The notes under the pieces are model-generated. The model did not search any database. It saw only the letters and a program-made list of their open reading frames with translations, and had not been told where the DNA came from. From NCBI RefSeq assembly GCF_002303885.1, contig NZ_MRCM01000010.1:124001-188000 (forward strand): a stretch of 64,000 nt of DNA, written 5' to 3'. The translations under genes were made by a program, and so were the position numbers. Source of the DNA: Flavobacterium sp. ACN2. Its GTDB lineage: Bacteria > Bacteroidota > Bacteroidia > Flavobacteriales > Flavobacteriaceae. Shown piece after piece: positions 1-8,459 of the stretch (positions within the stretch are counted from its first letter, which is position 1; every line of letters starts with the position of its first letter).

Positions 1-900
1 AACTTCCATCAGTTCTGTTCTTGATCCCCAATACGGATTGGTCATACTCACCCCAAAAGGCAATCCGTTCATGCTGTACTGATAATGTCCGCCTCCAAGT
101 CCGACAATGGTAAGATCTCCATCAAGGCTCACTATTTTTGTTCCTAAATCTATTGTAGAAGTTGCTCCAACAAAATCAAGCACTACTTTTGCTTTCTTGA
201 TTCCTGTAATTTTCTGAATCTGTTCTGCGGCATCAGCATCTTTAGAATTAATTGTAAAAGCTGCACCTAATTCTTTTGCAAAAGCCAATTTATCTTCGGT
301 AACATCGCAAGCAATAATTTCGGCTCCGCTTATTTCTCTTAATATCTGTAACGCAACGTGGCCTAATCCTCCAACTCCAATTACCACTACATATTCGTCG
401 GCCATTAATTTAGGAAGCGAACGTTTTATAGCAGAATAAGGTGTAAGTGCTGCATCTGTCAATGGAGCAGCAATAACAGGATCTAAGTCAAATATTGGCA
501 CTAAAAGTCTAGATGATGGCACCAGCATGTATTCGGACATTCCGCCGTCTAATCCTAATCCGCCGCCATACGCTTGCTCAGATTGATGATCACAATAATT
601 TTCTTTCGATTGCTGACAGGGTTTGCAATGACCGCAACCCCACGGACCATAAACTAAAACGGCATCACCTTTTTTATATCCTTCTACATTTTCGCCAATT
701 TCTTCGATCCATCCAGCATTTTCGTGTCCTAGAGTAAAAACTGTTCCCACAACAGTTCCCTCGTCTATAATATGCAGGTCTGAGTGACAAACACCAGCAC
801 CGCCAATTTTTAATAAAACTTCATCACCTTTAGGAACCGGTTTTTCAAGATCATTAACAACACGGACATCTTTGTGTCCAAAAAAACGTACTGCTTTCAT
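1..900 (-). CDS. Zinc-dependent alcohol dehydrogenase (partial, C-terminus beyond left edge)
   Basis: This is a medium-chain dehydrogenase/reductase that oxidises an alcohol with NAD(P). I read 300 codons on the minus strand from an ATG at 898-900; the 3' end lies outside the window. The translation begins MKAVRFFGHKDVRVV and contains the catalytic zinc motifs GVCHSD and GHENAG, a structural zinc lobe with CGHCKPC, and the Rossmann glycine motif GVGGLGH. The order and spacing fit the MDR zinc alcohol dehydrogenase family. The substrate cannot be told; butanediol-type or aryl alcohol dehydrogenases are alternatives. It stands apart from the peptidase genes and appears monocistronic. Confidence 0.85.
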   Translation of the reverse strand, partial: MKAVRFFGHKDVRVVNDLEKPVPKGDEVLLKIGGAGVCHSDLHIIDEGTVVGTVFTLGHENAGWIEEIGENVEGYKKGDAVLVYGPWGCGHCKPCQQSKENYCDHQSEQAYGGGLGLDGGMSEYMLVPSSRLLVPIFDLDPVIAAPLTDAALTPYSAIKRSLPKLMADEYVVVIGVGGLGHVALQILREISGAEIIACDVTEDKLAFAKELGAAFTINSKDADAAEQIQKITGIKKAKVVLDFVGATSTIDLGTKIVSLDGDLTIVGLGGGHYQYSMNGLPFGVSMTNPYWGSRTELMEV

Positions 901-1070
901 AAAATAAACTTTTGATTACTATTTTACTAATTTACGACTTGTATTTCCTATCTACTTTATTAAACGAGTTAAGTTTATCCTAATTTATTGCTAATAATGG
1001 GGATTTAAGAGAAAATGCTTCTAATTTGGAAAAGGTGATAATTGATTTAATTTTTAGATTGACGGCATAA

Positions 1071-1096
1071 AAAAAGAGAGCGTAGGCTCTCTTTTT
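1071..1096 (-). terminator. Intrinsic terminator of the L,D-transpeptidase-like gene
   Basis: A perfect 11-bp stem (aaaaagagagc / gctctcttttt) surrounds the loop gtag. Read on the minus strand it ends in a T-run, and it sits 25 bp downstream of the stop codon of the gene at 1121-1732. Confidence 0.8.
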
Positions 1097-1120
1097 AATT
1101 TATATTTTAATCTCATTTAT

Positions 1121-1732
1121 TTAGTAATAAACAGACAATAAGATTTTAGAATTTGTAGTTTCTATATATTTTGAAAGTCTTGTTAAGAATTCTTGACTAA
1201 CCATTGGACAGCCGTGGCTATTGATGATATAATATTCTTTTTCATCACATGGTACTTCTTTGTAAGAATGCAATACAATAGCACGTTTCATAGCATTATT
1301 ATTGGTTTCGTCTAATCCAGCAAGTCTGAAAGCTTTACCAAATATACCTTTATATGGTTTTTCTACTGAGTATCTTCCTAGCGAAGTGCAGTTAGATTCT
1401 GGAGAATTGCTAAATTGTAAAATATCTCCTTTTATTCCAGTTTCAGAACCTTTTCCATGGGCTACTAAACCTTGATCCAAAATTTGATTGTTTTCTAGAT
1501 CGTAAACAAAGAAACGATTTCTTCCTGATTTGATTTTCATATCAACAAGGAAAGCGATTTTATTGCTATACTTGCGATTTGACGCTGTAAAAGACTTAAT
1601 CTCATTTACATGCTCATTGAGCCTTGCAAATTCGACTTCGTTTAAAATTTCATCTTCGTCCCACATACTTAATGAGGTAAACGAGCTTAAGGAAAATAGC
1701 AGTGCCAATAAAAATACTCTCATATCCGGCAA
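1121..1732 (-). CDS. Murein L,D-transpeptidase catalytic domain family protein (YkuD_2 type)
   Basis: This is a 203-residue exported protein. The N-terminus (MPDMRVFLLALLFSLSSFTSL) is a signal peptide. The body has the hallmarks of the YkuD_2 branch: a VLHSY segment with a conserved His, then the catalytic SHGCPMVS motif near residue 170, where Cys is the predicted nucleophile. Family members are predicted to act on peptidoglycan or related peptides in the periplasm; enzymatic activity of this branch is poorly established. The start could instead be the second Met (MRVFLL), four residues in. A -7 promoter box lies about 50 bp upstream and a strong terminator follows, so it looks monocistronic. 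Confidence 0.85.
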   Translation of the reverse strand: MPDMRVFLLALLFSLSSFTSLSMWDEDEILNEVEFARLNEHVNEIKSFTASNRKYSNKIAFLVDMKIKSGRNRFFVYDLENNQILDQGLVAHGKGSETGIKGDILQFSNSPESNCTSLGRYSVEKPYKGIFGKAFRLAGLDETNNNAMKRAIVLHSYKEVPCDEKEYYIINSHGCPMVSQEFLTRLSKYIETTNSKILLSVYY

Positions 1733-2058
1733 ATGTTAAGTTAATAGTTATGACTTGGGGTCAATTGTTAATTTTCAGTTGCAAAATTATACACAAATCT
1801 TATACAATTCCCATATCATAAGTTAAAGATATTATAAATATCTGAAAACAACAACATTATATGTTAATTTTCGATTAAAATACCTGATTTAATGTTGAAA
1901 CGCTACATCTAGTGTTAATATTATTTCTTTTCTGACTTTTATTTTTTTTTTTATTAATAATAGTCCAATAAAATAATTGCTGCCAAGTGAAAAAACTCAC
2001 TTGACAAAAATTATAGGAAACCGAAAAGCAATAATAAATTAAACTTATTTGCCCGCTT
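1733..2058. other. Intergenic region between two minus-strand genes
   Basis: No gene is supported in these 326 bases. They hold the -7 box of the downstream gene, a long AT-rich tract, and a 7-bp perfect hairpin at 1984-2003 (caagtga / tcacttg, six-base loop) about 55 bp past the stop of the S37-type peptidase gene. The hairpin has no clear T-run on the minus strand and is at best a weak terminator. Confidence 0.5.
1782..1789 (-). promoter_or_regulatory. Bacteroidota -7 box (TAATTTTG) upstream of the L,D-transpeptidase-like gene
   Basis: On the minus strand the octamer matches TAnnTTTG and lies about 50 bp before the start codon. The nearest TTG upstream is 15 bp away, shorter than the usual 17-23, so the -33 element is weak. 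Confidence 0.45.
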
Positions 2059-3348
2059 TTAATTAAGCCATTTTGTTAAGGTATCCATAATCAATTTCTG
2101 GTCATTTTCGGCAAAATCCTTAACTCTCGTGGAATGGCTTCCTTGTGGAAGTACCATTTTAAGAGCATCAACACCAGGATTAGGAGTTGGTGAACAAGAG
2201 AACCAAGTATCATAACCTCCGTAGATATATAAAATATGATCTCCCCTATTTTCCACATATTTGCGTACTTTTTTTATGTATTTTGGATTGTATTTAATGA
2301 CCACATCTTTCGGTGCAAATCGTGCATTAGAACTACTTTTTACTATTGTCAGCAAATCAGCAACAGGCTCAAGATCAAATCCGTAATAACCTAACTCGCT
2401 TAAATGCTGATAATAAGAAGGCAAATAGACAAAAAACATTTTATCATTATAAGTTCTTACTCCAACAATCTTATTCAAATAATCGAATAGATCTTTTGCA
2501 GAGGCATTTAAAGATGGTATTTCTTCGCATTTTCCTCCCCACTGCCAAAATGAAAACGGAAATTCCAAAACGGCATATTCTAAGGCTTCGTTCAAAGGAA
2601 CTTCTGTAAATTGCATTTTTTTCTCTGTAGCATATTCTTGAAAAACAGCTAAAACTGCTTCTCTATTTTTTAAAACAGCTCTCTGAAATGCCGTTATCTT
2701 TTCTCTGCATTCTAATGTTCCAACTGTTCTAGTATGATATATTGTTCTTGGATCTTCGCAAGTATTAATTAAAGGAGCGACATAAGGCATGGCAACATCT
2801 ACATCATTTGGATATTTAGATTTATAAATCAGAGCTGTTTCTCCGCCTTTACTTATTCCGGTTGAAATCCATTTTCCCGAATATATCTTTTTTAATTTCA
2901 TTACAATATTATGATAATCTTCAATCGCTTGATCGTTAGTTAAATATTTCCATTGAATCGGATTTGGTCTTGATTTTCCATAAAAACGATACTCAACTGC
3001 AACTTGATTTGCTTGCAACAAACTACTTACTTCGCTTTTTACATTTTCAGTATTATAACCATGCGTTTCTATTACAGTTGGCCTGTCAAAACCGAGATGA
3101 GAAAGATAAATATAATGCTGAAACGTGCCCTCTTCTGGGTGTTTGTGATCTAAAGGCTCATCTAAAATAAGCTGATAGGTTTCGGTATAGTGCTCTAAAT
3201 TTTCAATTCGAGTTATAATGGCTTTTGGGAATAATTCATTCAGTCTTTGTTGCAGATTTGATGATGTTTCTTGAAGTTCTTGTGCAGCTACTGCAAAATA
3301 ATTCAAACAAAAAAAGAGCAACGCAGTAAAAAAGGTTTTTGAATTCAT
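2059..3348 (-). CDS. Secreted prolyl tri/tetrapeptidyl aminopeptidase-like serine peptidase (S37/S28-type)
   Basis: The product is 429 residues with a signal peptide (MNSKTFFTALLFFCLNYF... ending AVAAQ). It has an alpha/beta-hydrolase core: the nucleophile elbow GISKGGETAL near residue 165 (Ser followed by KGG), an acidic residue in the YGGYDTWFS segment near 385, and a His in LPQGSHSTRV near 408. This pattern is that of the PS-10/S37 family (prolyl tri- and tetrapeptidyl aminopeptidases), which remove short proline-ending peptides from N-termini; databases also label relatives S28. It would act in the periplasm or outside the cell. Divergent from the M24 peptidase gene at 3546, it fits a set of proline-specific peptidases here. 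Exact specificity is inferred. Confidence 0.8.
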   Translation of the reverse strand: MNSKTFFTALLFFCLNYFAVAAQELQETSSNLQQRLNELFPKAIITRIENLEHYTETYQLILDEPLDHKHPEEGTFQHYIYLSHLGFDRPTVIETHGYNTENVKSEVSSLLQANQVAVEYRFYGKSRPNPIQWKYLTNDQAIEDYHNIVMKLKKIYSGKWISTGISKGGETALIYKSKYPNDVDVAMPYVAPLINTCEDPRTIYHTRTVGTLECREKITAFQRAVLKNREAVLAVFQEYATEKKMQFTEVPLNEALEYAVLEFPFSFWQWGGKCEEIPSLNASAKDLFDYLNKIVGVRTYNDKMFFVYLPSYYQHLSELGYYGFDLEPVADLLTIVKSSSNARFAPKDVVIKYNPKYIKKVRKYVENRGDHILYIYGGYDTWFSCSPTPNPGVDALKMVLPQGSHSTRVKDFAENDQKLIMDTLTKWLN

Positions 3349-3545
3349 TTTAATCTTGTTATTTTGAGTTTCTAAAAGTAAGTGCCCTATTAAGTATAAA
3401 CCGATACTATATTACCTCGAAAATATAATATTTTATCTAGTTTGCATCAACATAGGATAAAATCGAAATAATACTTTTAATTTTATTGAAAAATTGAACT
3501 TTGCTAGAGTTTAACCCATTTAAATAATAACTAAAAAATAAAAAA

Positions 3546-4757
3546 ATGACAATTGGAGTTGGCGGATCAACTATAGATATTGAATTAGGCAAAATACAAA
3601 ATATGACACTAGATGTCGTACCAATCGCTTTATCGGAGTACCAACAGCGTGTAAAAAAAGCAGCTGTTTTAATGAAAGAGCATAATTGTAAAGCATTATA
3701 TGTGAATGCTGGAACTAATCTGTATTATTTTACAGGAACAAAATGGAATGCTTCTGAACGTATGGTTGGCGCAATCATTTTTGAAGACGAAACTATTGAA
3801 TATATTGTTCCGAAATTTGAAGAAGGCACTTTCAAGACTTTTATGAAAGTTGAAGGAAATCTAAAATTCTGGGAAGAACATGAAAGTCCGTATGAGTTAT
3901 TTGGAAATATCCTAAAAAGTAAAAACATCATTGATGGCATTATTTCGCTAGATGAATCAGCTTCTTTTTTTCTTATTGATGGCGTTTCAAAAGCAAATTC
4001 GAACTTTAGTTTTGTAAATGCACAGCCCATAACAGCAGGTTGTAGAATGCATAAATCGGCTAATGAAATTGCTATTATTCAAAAAGCAAAAAATATTACA
4101 ATGACTGTTCAAAAAGCAGCAGCGAGTATTTTATATCCCGGAATTGAAGTAAGCACTGTTGTTGATTTTATACACAAAGCGCACATTAAGGCAGGTATTG
4201 CATCTGGCTCTTATTTCTGTATTGTTCTATTTGGAGAAGATTCGCAATATCCGCATGGTGTTACTGCCCCTCAAAATTTAGTGGACAATGATGTTGTGTT
4301 GATTGATACTGGATGCCGATTGGAAGGTTATTTGTCTGACATTACTAGAACCTATGTTTACGGAACTCCAAATGAGGAACACATAAAAATCTGGAACCTT
4401 GAAAAAGCAACTCAAAAAGCAGCCTTTGATGCGGCACAAATTGGAGCTACATGTGGTTCTGTTGATGATGCCGCGCGAAAAGTCTTAGCGCAAGCGGGAT
4501 TAAGCGGTGATTATGAAATTCCAGGCTTGCCACATCGCGTTGGACACGGCACAGGATTAGACATTCATGAATATCCTTATTTGGTTAGAGGCAATCAAAC
4601 CGTTTTAAAAGAAGGAATGGTAGTGAGTAACGAACCTATGATTTGTATGCCTGGACAATTTGGTATTCGTCATGAAGATCATTTTTATATGACTGCAGAT
4701 GGGCCTAAATGGTTTACTGAACCAATGCAGAGTATTGATAATCCTTTTGGGTTATAG
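3546..4757 (+). CDS. M24 family Xaa-Pro peptidase (prolidase/aminopeptidase P-like)
   Basis: This 403-residue protein has no signal peptide, so it is predicted cytoplasmic. An N-terminal creatinase-like domain (about 30-165) precedes the pita-bread catalytic domain. The metal ligands are visible: Asp in LIDTGCRLEGYLSDITRTY, His in HRVGHGTGLDIHE, Glu in SNEPMI and Glu in GIRHEDHF. Family enzymes cleave the bond before proline in dipeptides or longer peptides. It is transcribed away from the S37-type gene and ends at a terminator at 4787. A second M24 enzyme (10621-11919) is in the nearby operon, so the two may divide dipeptide and oligopeptide substrates; this division is inferred. Confidence 0.85.
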   Translation: MTIGVGGSTIDIELGKIQNMTLDVVPIALSEYQQRVKKAAVLMKEHNCKALYVNAGTNLYYFTGTKWNASERMVGAIIFEDETIEYIVPKFEEGTFKTFMKVEGNLKFWEEHESPYELFGNILKSKNIIDGIISLDESASFFLIDGVSKANSNFSFVNAQPITAGCRMHKSANEIAIIQKAKNITMTVQKAAASILYPGIEVSTVVDFIHKAHIKAGIASGSYFCIVLFGEDSQYPHGVTAPQNLVDNDVVLIDTGCRLEGYLSDITRTYVYGTPNEEHIKIWNLEKATQKAAFDAAQIGATCGSVDDAARKVLAQAGLSGDYEIPGLPHRVGHGTGLDIHEYPYLVRGNQTVLKEGMVVSNEPMICMPGQFGIRHEDHFYMTADGPKWFTEPMQSIDNPFGL

Positions 4758-4786
4758 GTTTAAAATACTATGGAATTTAAATTTAG

Positions 4787-4819
4787 AAAAGAGCTGTCTA
4801 TTTTGAAGATGGCTCTTTT
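4787..4819 (+). terminator. Intrinsic terminator after the M24 peptidase gene
   Basis: An 8-bp stem (aaaagagc / gctctttt) with a partly paired loop is followed by a T-run, 30 bp past the stop codon. Confidence 0.7.
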
Positions 4820-5062
4820 TTTATAGATATGTTGCTCCGCTTGAGCTTTTTTAATCTTTGAGAATTGAATTTTCTATAAATATTCAGCTCTCCGGAGCTT
4901 TTTGATCTTTGGTAAACTGGATTTCCTATACATACAAAGCTCTTCCAAAGCTTTAATACCATTTTGAAAAATCCCGGAGGGATGAAATATTTATAGCAAT
5001 ATAGTATGTCCCCAAAAGAAAAAGCTCCGCAGGAGCCAAATAGTACATCAAGTAATAAACAG
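4820..5062. repeat. Interspersed non-coding repeat block with GCTCC/GGAGC cores
   Basis: This block has several related units of about 60 bp: a CTATAAATATT-like or CTATACATAC lead followed by short inverted cores such as agctctccggagct, gctccgcaggagc and gctcttccaaagct. A similar block lies at 63060-63190 with ttctataaatatt leading into gccccgctggggc. A 101-residue minus-strand reading frame across this block is an artefact of the repeat and is not called. Comparable elements are known as multicopy intergenic repeats in Flavobacterium genomes, but family membership is from memory, not a search. Confidence 0.65.
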
Positions 5063-5068
5063 TAAAAA

Positions 5069-5100
5069 AATAGGGCTGTCTCTTTGTAGACAGCCCTATT
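5069..5100 (-). terminator. Intrinsic terminator of the M43 metalloprotease gene
   Basis: A perfect 13-bp stem (aatagggctgtct / agacagccctatt) has the loop ctttgt and, on the minus strand, is followed by a T-rich tract. It lies 20 bp past the protease stop codon. Confidence 0.85.
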
Positions 5101-5120
5101 CATTTAACTAAATCAACTTA

Positions 5121-8100
5121 TTATTCAACCAATAATTTTTTCTTCTCTGTAAAATTTCCATCTGTTGCCACCACGATGTAAATTCCTTTATTTAAATATG
5201 TAAGAGCATACACAGTGGTACCCTGTAACGTATCTACTAGCATACCCACGCTGTTGTAAATCGATATTTTGACTTTGCTTGCATCTAAATTTTCAAAATT
5301 AAAATTCACGACATCTGTAGCGGGATTTGGATACATGGTAAAAGATTTCGCGTTATCAGATCCTGACAAACCTAAATTTCCAGATTGTAGGTTTATTGTA
5401 TGAGAAACGCTCCATTCGCTAGAAGCAGTTCCGTTTTTTGCTCTGACTCTAAATTCATATATGGTTTGAGTTCCTTGTTTCGGAATCCATAAATAATAAG
5501 TGGTAGAAGTTCCAGCAGTTACCCATCCAGATGAAGAATTTAATTGCACTTCATAAGATGTTGCCTCAGGAAATGTTGCCCACGAAGCATAAAATCCAGA
5601 TGCATAAACTCCTGCATTTGAAATATTTGTTGGTGCTGGCAAAGTTGTTGGATTTGTTGTTTGTGCTCCAGCTAGAATTGGCTCATTGGGTTTGGTATTA
5701 TAAGCAAAATCCAAAACGGTATAACCTACTCCACCCGCTTCTACTTTTATCTGCATCCATCCGTAACAAGTACGTCCTCTACTAGTATATTCAAAACCAA
5801 CATATCCTGTTTTATTATCCCATGTTGTATACGTAGCTGTTCGTAAATCTAGCTGATTAGGATAGTTTCCTGGAGTCGCAAAATTACTTGAAGCTCCAAT
5901 AGAAGTGCCTTGCGATAAAAAGGATATATTTCTGGTTCCAGATTGGGCCACTAGTCTTTTTCCATACGTTTCCATTTTTAAAGCTGCGGCTGCATATTGC
6001 CATGCGCCATACTCTGTATTGTCTCCAATACCTAAATTGAAATATTGCCAAGTCGATGCCGCATTGGCTGTATAATCTGGATTATTTACATAAACGATTC
6101 CATAAGGCGAGTCGAACTTCAAATTAATGGTTTTCGAAGCCATATCTAATGTGCCAACACCTCCTGTAATGGCTGCATCTTTAAAAGTAATTACAACAGT
6201 AGCATCATCTGCCACATTATGTGCGGTAGCTTTTCCTGTAAAAGTTACGACCGTTTTTTTATTGCTTTCTAATGTCAAAATCGCCGTTAAACCAGTTGGA
6301 ACGCCTGTAATTGTATAATCCGTTCCTGCTGTAAAAGTTCCGCTGCTTTTTGTAAATGTTCCATTATTGGTAGATAATGAAATTACGGTATTTGTTGTAA
6401 TACTTCCATCATTTACTTCAGCTTCATATAAAGTATCGGCAGATAAAACCATAGCGGTTTTATCGCTCATTCCAGTATAAATTGGAGTATTGGGTTTGGT
6501 ATTATAAGCATATTCCAAAATAGTGTAACCATCTCCATCTGCATTCACTTTCACTTTAAACCATCCATAACAGGTAAGACCGTCTATTAAATAATCAAAT
6601 CCTACATAAGCTGTTTTTCCATCCCATGCTGTGTAACTGGACGTTCGCAAATCAAGCTGATTTGGATAGGCGCTTGGAGCGGTCAAATTGCTAGATGGCC
6701 CAATGGCTGTATTTGCATTTAAGAGCAAAATATTTCTAGTGCCTGCTTCGCAAACCAATCTTTTAGAATAAGTCTCGATTTTTAAAGCATTTGCAGCATA
6801 ACGCCAACCTCCAAAAGCAGGATCATCTCCTTTAGCAATTTCAAAATATTTCCAAGTTAATGCCGACGAAACTGTTACATCTGGCATATCTACAAAAAAG
6901 ATTCCGTACGGATCTGAAAATTTAAAATTGAAAAATAAAGAAGTACAAGACAAATCAGCTGTTCCTCCTGTAAAAGCTGCGGATAAAAAATTAATGCCGC
7001 CTGATGCATTATTACTTAATGCATGATTCGTTGCTTTTCCAGTTAACGTAATCGTGATTTGATTGTTGGAGTTTACAGTAAGTACTGGCGTAATTCCAGC
7101 TGGGAAAGTATGCGTGAAATGGGTTCCTGCTACTAAAGTTCCAGAAGACAAAGCAAAGGTTTTACCTCCGTTTAATTTTATGATGGAAGAAGTATCAAAA
7201 GAACCATCGTTGATAACCGCTTCTTTGAAAGTTACTGCTGAAGCAACCAGAGCACTTCCTGTAGCATTAACGCCTGTATCAATTAAGTTTTGCGGTTGCC
7301 ATAAAGATTTTCGGGCTGGATGCTCCAAGGCAGCCAACATTCTATCAATCTGACCCTGTGTGTACATTTTATAACAGCCTTGCGCGCCATTATAGCCCAT
7401 GTAGTTTTCAAAATTTACCTTGTCTCCACTACAATTTGTTCCCGGGGTGCAACCTAAGGTATGATTTCCGTCTTCTGCTGGTGTATCAGCAACTTCATCA
7501 GTTCCTGTGCATCCTCCTTCAAAAGTATGAATCAAGTTAAGGAAGTGGCCAAATTCATGCGTTAAGGTGGCAGAGAATTCTTTACTATAGGAGTTGTCAT
7601 ATAAATAAGCTCCATTAAAAACAACACGAGCAGTATTATTTGCCGTCATATCTGAATTGGGATACCAAGCAACTCCAGAATTATTGGTAGCTCCGTCGTT
7701 GTACAAATCATTCTGAATATAAACATTCATATATTTGGTATTATCCCAAGCGTCGGCAGCAATTTGATCATCATATCCTCCACCATTTCCAAATCCGTTT
7801 TTGGTTGGATGGAATATAACTCCCGTTGTACAACCGCCATTTGGATCTTTTTTTGCTAACTTAAATTCAATATTCATCGTTCCGCGTCGAGGCTGAAAAA
7901 AGGGCTCAACCGTTAGGTAGTCTGCATTACGTCCATTAAAATCATCATTGAGCTGCGCGAGATGGTTTACAATTTTTTCGTAAGTAACCGTTTTTCCTCC
8001 CTGTACATCTCCATAAATATGAAACACTACTGGAATTGTATAGGTAACAACTGCCGTTTTTGAAGTTTTAGATTTACGTTGTGCTGCAAAATTTTTACTA

Positions 8101-8249
8101 AAAACATCAAAGTTCTTTTTCTCTTCTAGTGCATTTGGATTATTCCGATACACTTTAGCATTTTCTTCGCTTGTTCTACAGGGTAAAACTTGAGCACTAA
8201 CTTTCAATCCACTGAAAATCAGAAAGCAGATTAGTAATTTTAATTTCAT
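5121..8249 (-). CDS. Secreted M43 (pappalysin/cytophagalysin-type) metalloprotease with T9SS sorting domain
   Basis: This is a 1042-residue secreted zinc protease. A signal peptide (1-20, ending VSAQ) precedes a prosegment. The M43 catalytic domain spans about 65-315, with the zinc motif HEFGHFLNLIHTF at 231-243 and a downstream NYMGY Met-turn. Two copies of a module of about 260 residues follow (roughly 335-595 and 596-860); each carries EVNDGS/VINDGS, a DPYGI or SPYGI segment, and NQLDLRT...YVGF. A fibronectin type III-like domain (about 870-955) and a C-terminal Por secretion domain (MYPNPATD near 975 to the end) complete it. It should be exported by the type IX system and anchored or released at the surface. 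The gene has its own promoter and terminator. Its substrate is unknown; proline-rich or collagenous protein is suggested only by the neighbours. Confidence 0.9.
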   Translation of the reverse strand: MKLKLLICFLIFSGLKVSAQVLPCRTSEENAKVYRNNPNALEEKKNFDVFSKNFAAQRKSKTSKTAVVTYTIPVVFHIYGDVQGGKTVTYEKIVNHLAQLNDDFNGRNADYLTVEPFFQPRRGTMNIEFKLAKKDPNGGCTTGVIFHPTKNGFGNGGGYDDQIAADAWDNTKYMNVYIQNDLYNDGATNNSGVAWYPNSDMTANNTARVVFNGAYLYDNSYSKEFSATLTHEFGHFLNLIHTFEGGCTGTDEVADTPAEDGNHTLGCTPGTNCSGDKVNFENYMGYNGAQGCYKMYTQGQIDRMLAALEHPARKSLWQPQNLIDTGVNATGSALVASAVTFKEAVINDGSFDTSSIIKLNGGKTFALSSGTLVAGTHFTHTFPAGITPVLTVNSNNQITITLTGKATNHALSNNASGGINFLSAAFTGGTADLSCTSLFFNFKFSDPYGIFFVDMPDVTVSSALTWKYFEIAKGDDPAFGGWRYAANALKIETYSKRLVCEAGTRNILLLNANTAIGPSSNLTAPSAYPNQLDLRTSSYTAWDGKTAYVGFDYLIDGLTCYGWFKVKVNADGDGYTILEYAYNTKPNTPIYTGMSDKTAMVLSADTLYEAEVNDGSITTNTVISLSTNNGTFTKSSGTFTAGTDYTITGVPTGLTAILTLESNKKTVVTFTGKATAHNVADDATVVITFKDAAITGGVGTLDMASKTINLKFDSPYGIVYVNNPDYTANAASTWQYFNLGIGDNTEYGAWQYAAAALKMETYGKRLVAQSGTRNISFLSQGTSIGASSNFATPGNYPNQLDLRTATYTTWDNKTGYVGFEYTSRGRTCYGWMQIKVEAGGVGYTVLDFAYNTKPNEPILAGAQTTNPTTLPAPTNISNAGVYASGFYASWATFPEATSYEVQLNSSSGWVTAGTSTTYYLWIPKQGTQTIYEFRVRAKNGTASSEWSVSHTINLQSGNLGLSGSDNAKSFTMYPNPATDVVNFNFENLDASKVKISIYNSVGMLVDTLQGTTVYALTYLNKGIYIVVATDGNFTEKKKLLVE

Positions 8250-8277
8250 CTATTTAGGTTTTTTAATTAGTATATAT

Positions 8278-8285
8278 CAAAATTA
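8278..8285 (-). promoter_or_regulatory. Bacteroidota -7 box (TAATTTTG) for the M43 protease gene
   Basis: The minus-strand octamer matches TAnnTTTG and lies about 29 bp upstream of the start codon. No TTG is found at the usual 17-23 bp spacing, so the call rests on the -7 box alone. Confidence 0.45.
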
Positions 8286-8403
8286 CCTTACATACTTTTA
8301 CCTTTCTGATAGTATTTTACTCAGAATTAATACATAATTATCATATTTTAACTTAAAAAAATCAAATTTTAAAATTCCAAATCCCAATATTTTTTAACGC
8401 AAA

Positions 8404-8441
8404 AAAAAGGAGAATTTCAAATGAATGAAATTCTCCTTTTT
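8404..8441 (-). terminator. Intrinsic terminator of the peptidase/hydroxyproline operon
   Basis: A perfect stem of about 15 bp (aaaaggagaatttca / tgaaattctcctttt) has a six-base loop and an extended T-run on the minus strand. It lies just past the dipeptidyl-peptidase stop codon and closes the operon that starts at 16835. Confidence 0.85.
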
Positions 8442-8459
8442 CTATAAATGCACTATTTT

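Noticed and set aside
4798..5103. A 101-codon minus-strand open frame
   Set aside because: It runs through interspersed repeat units and a terminator hairpin; its translation has no family likeness.
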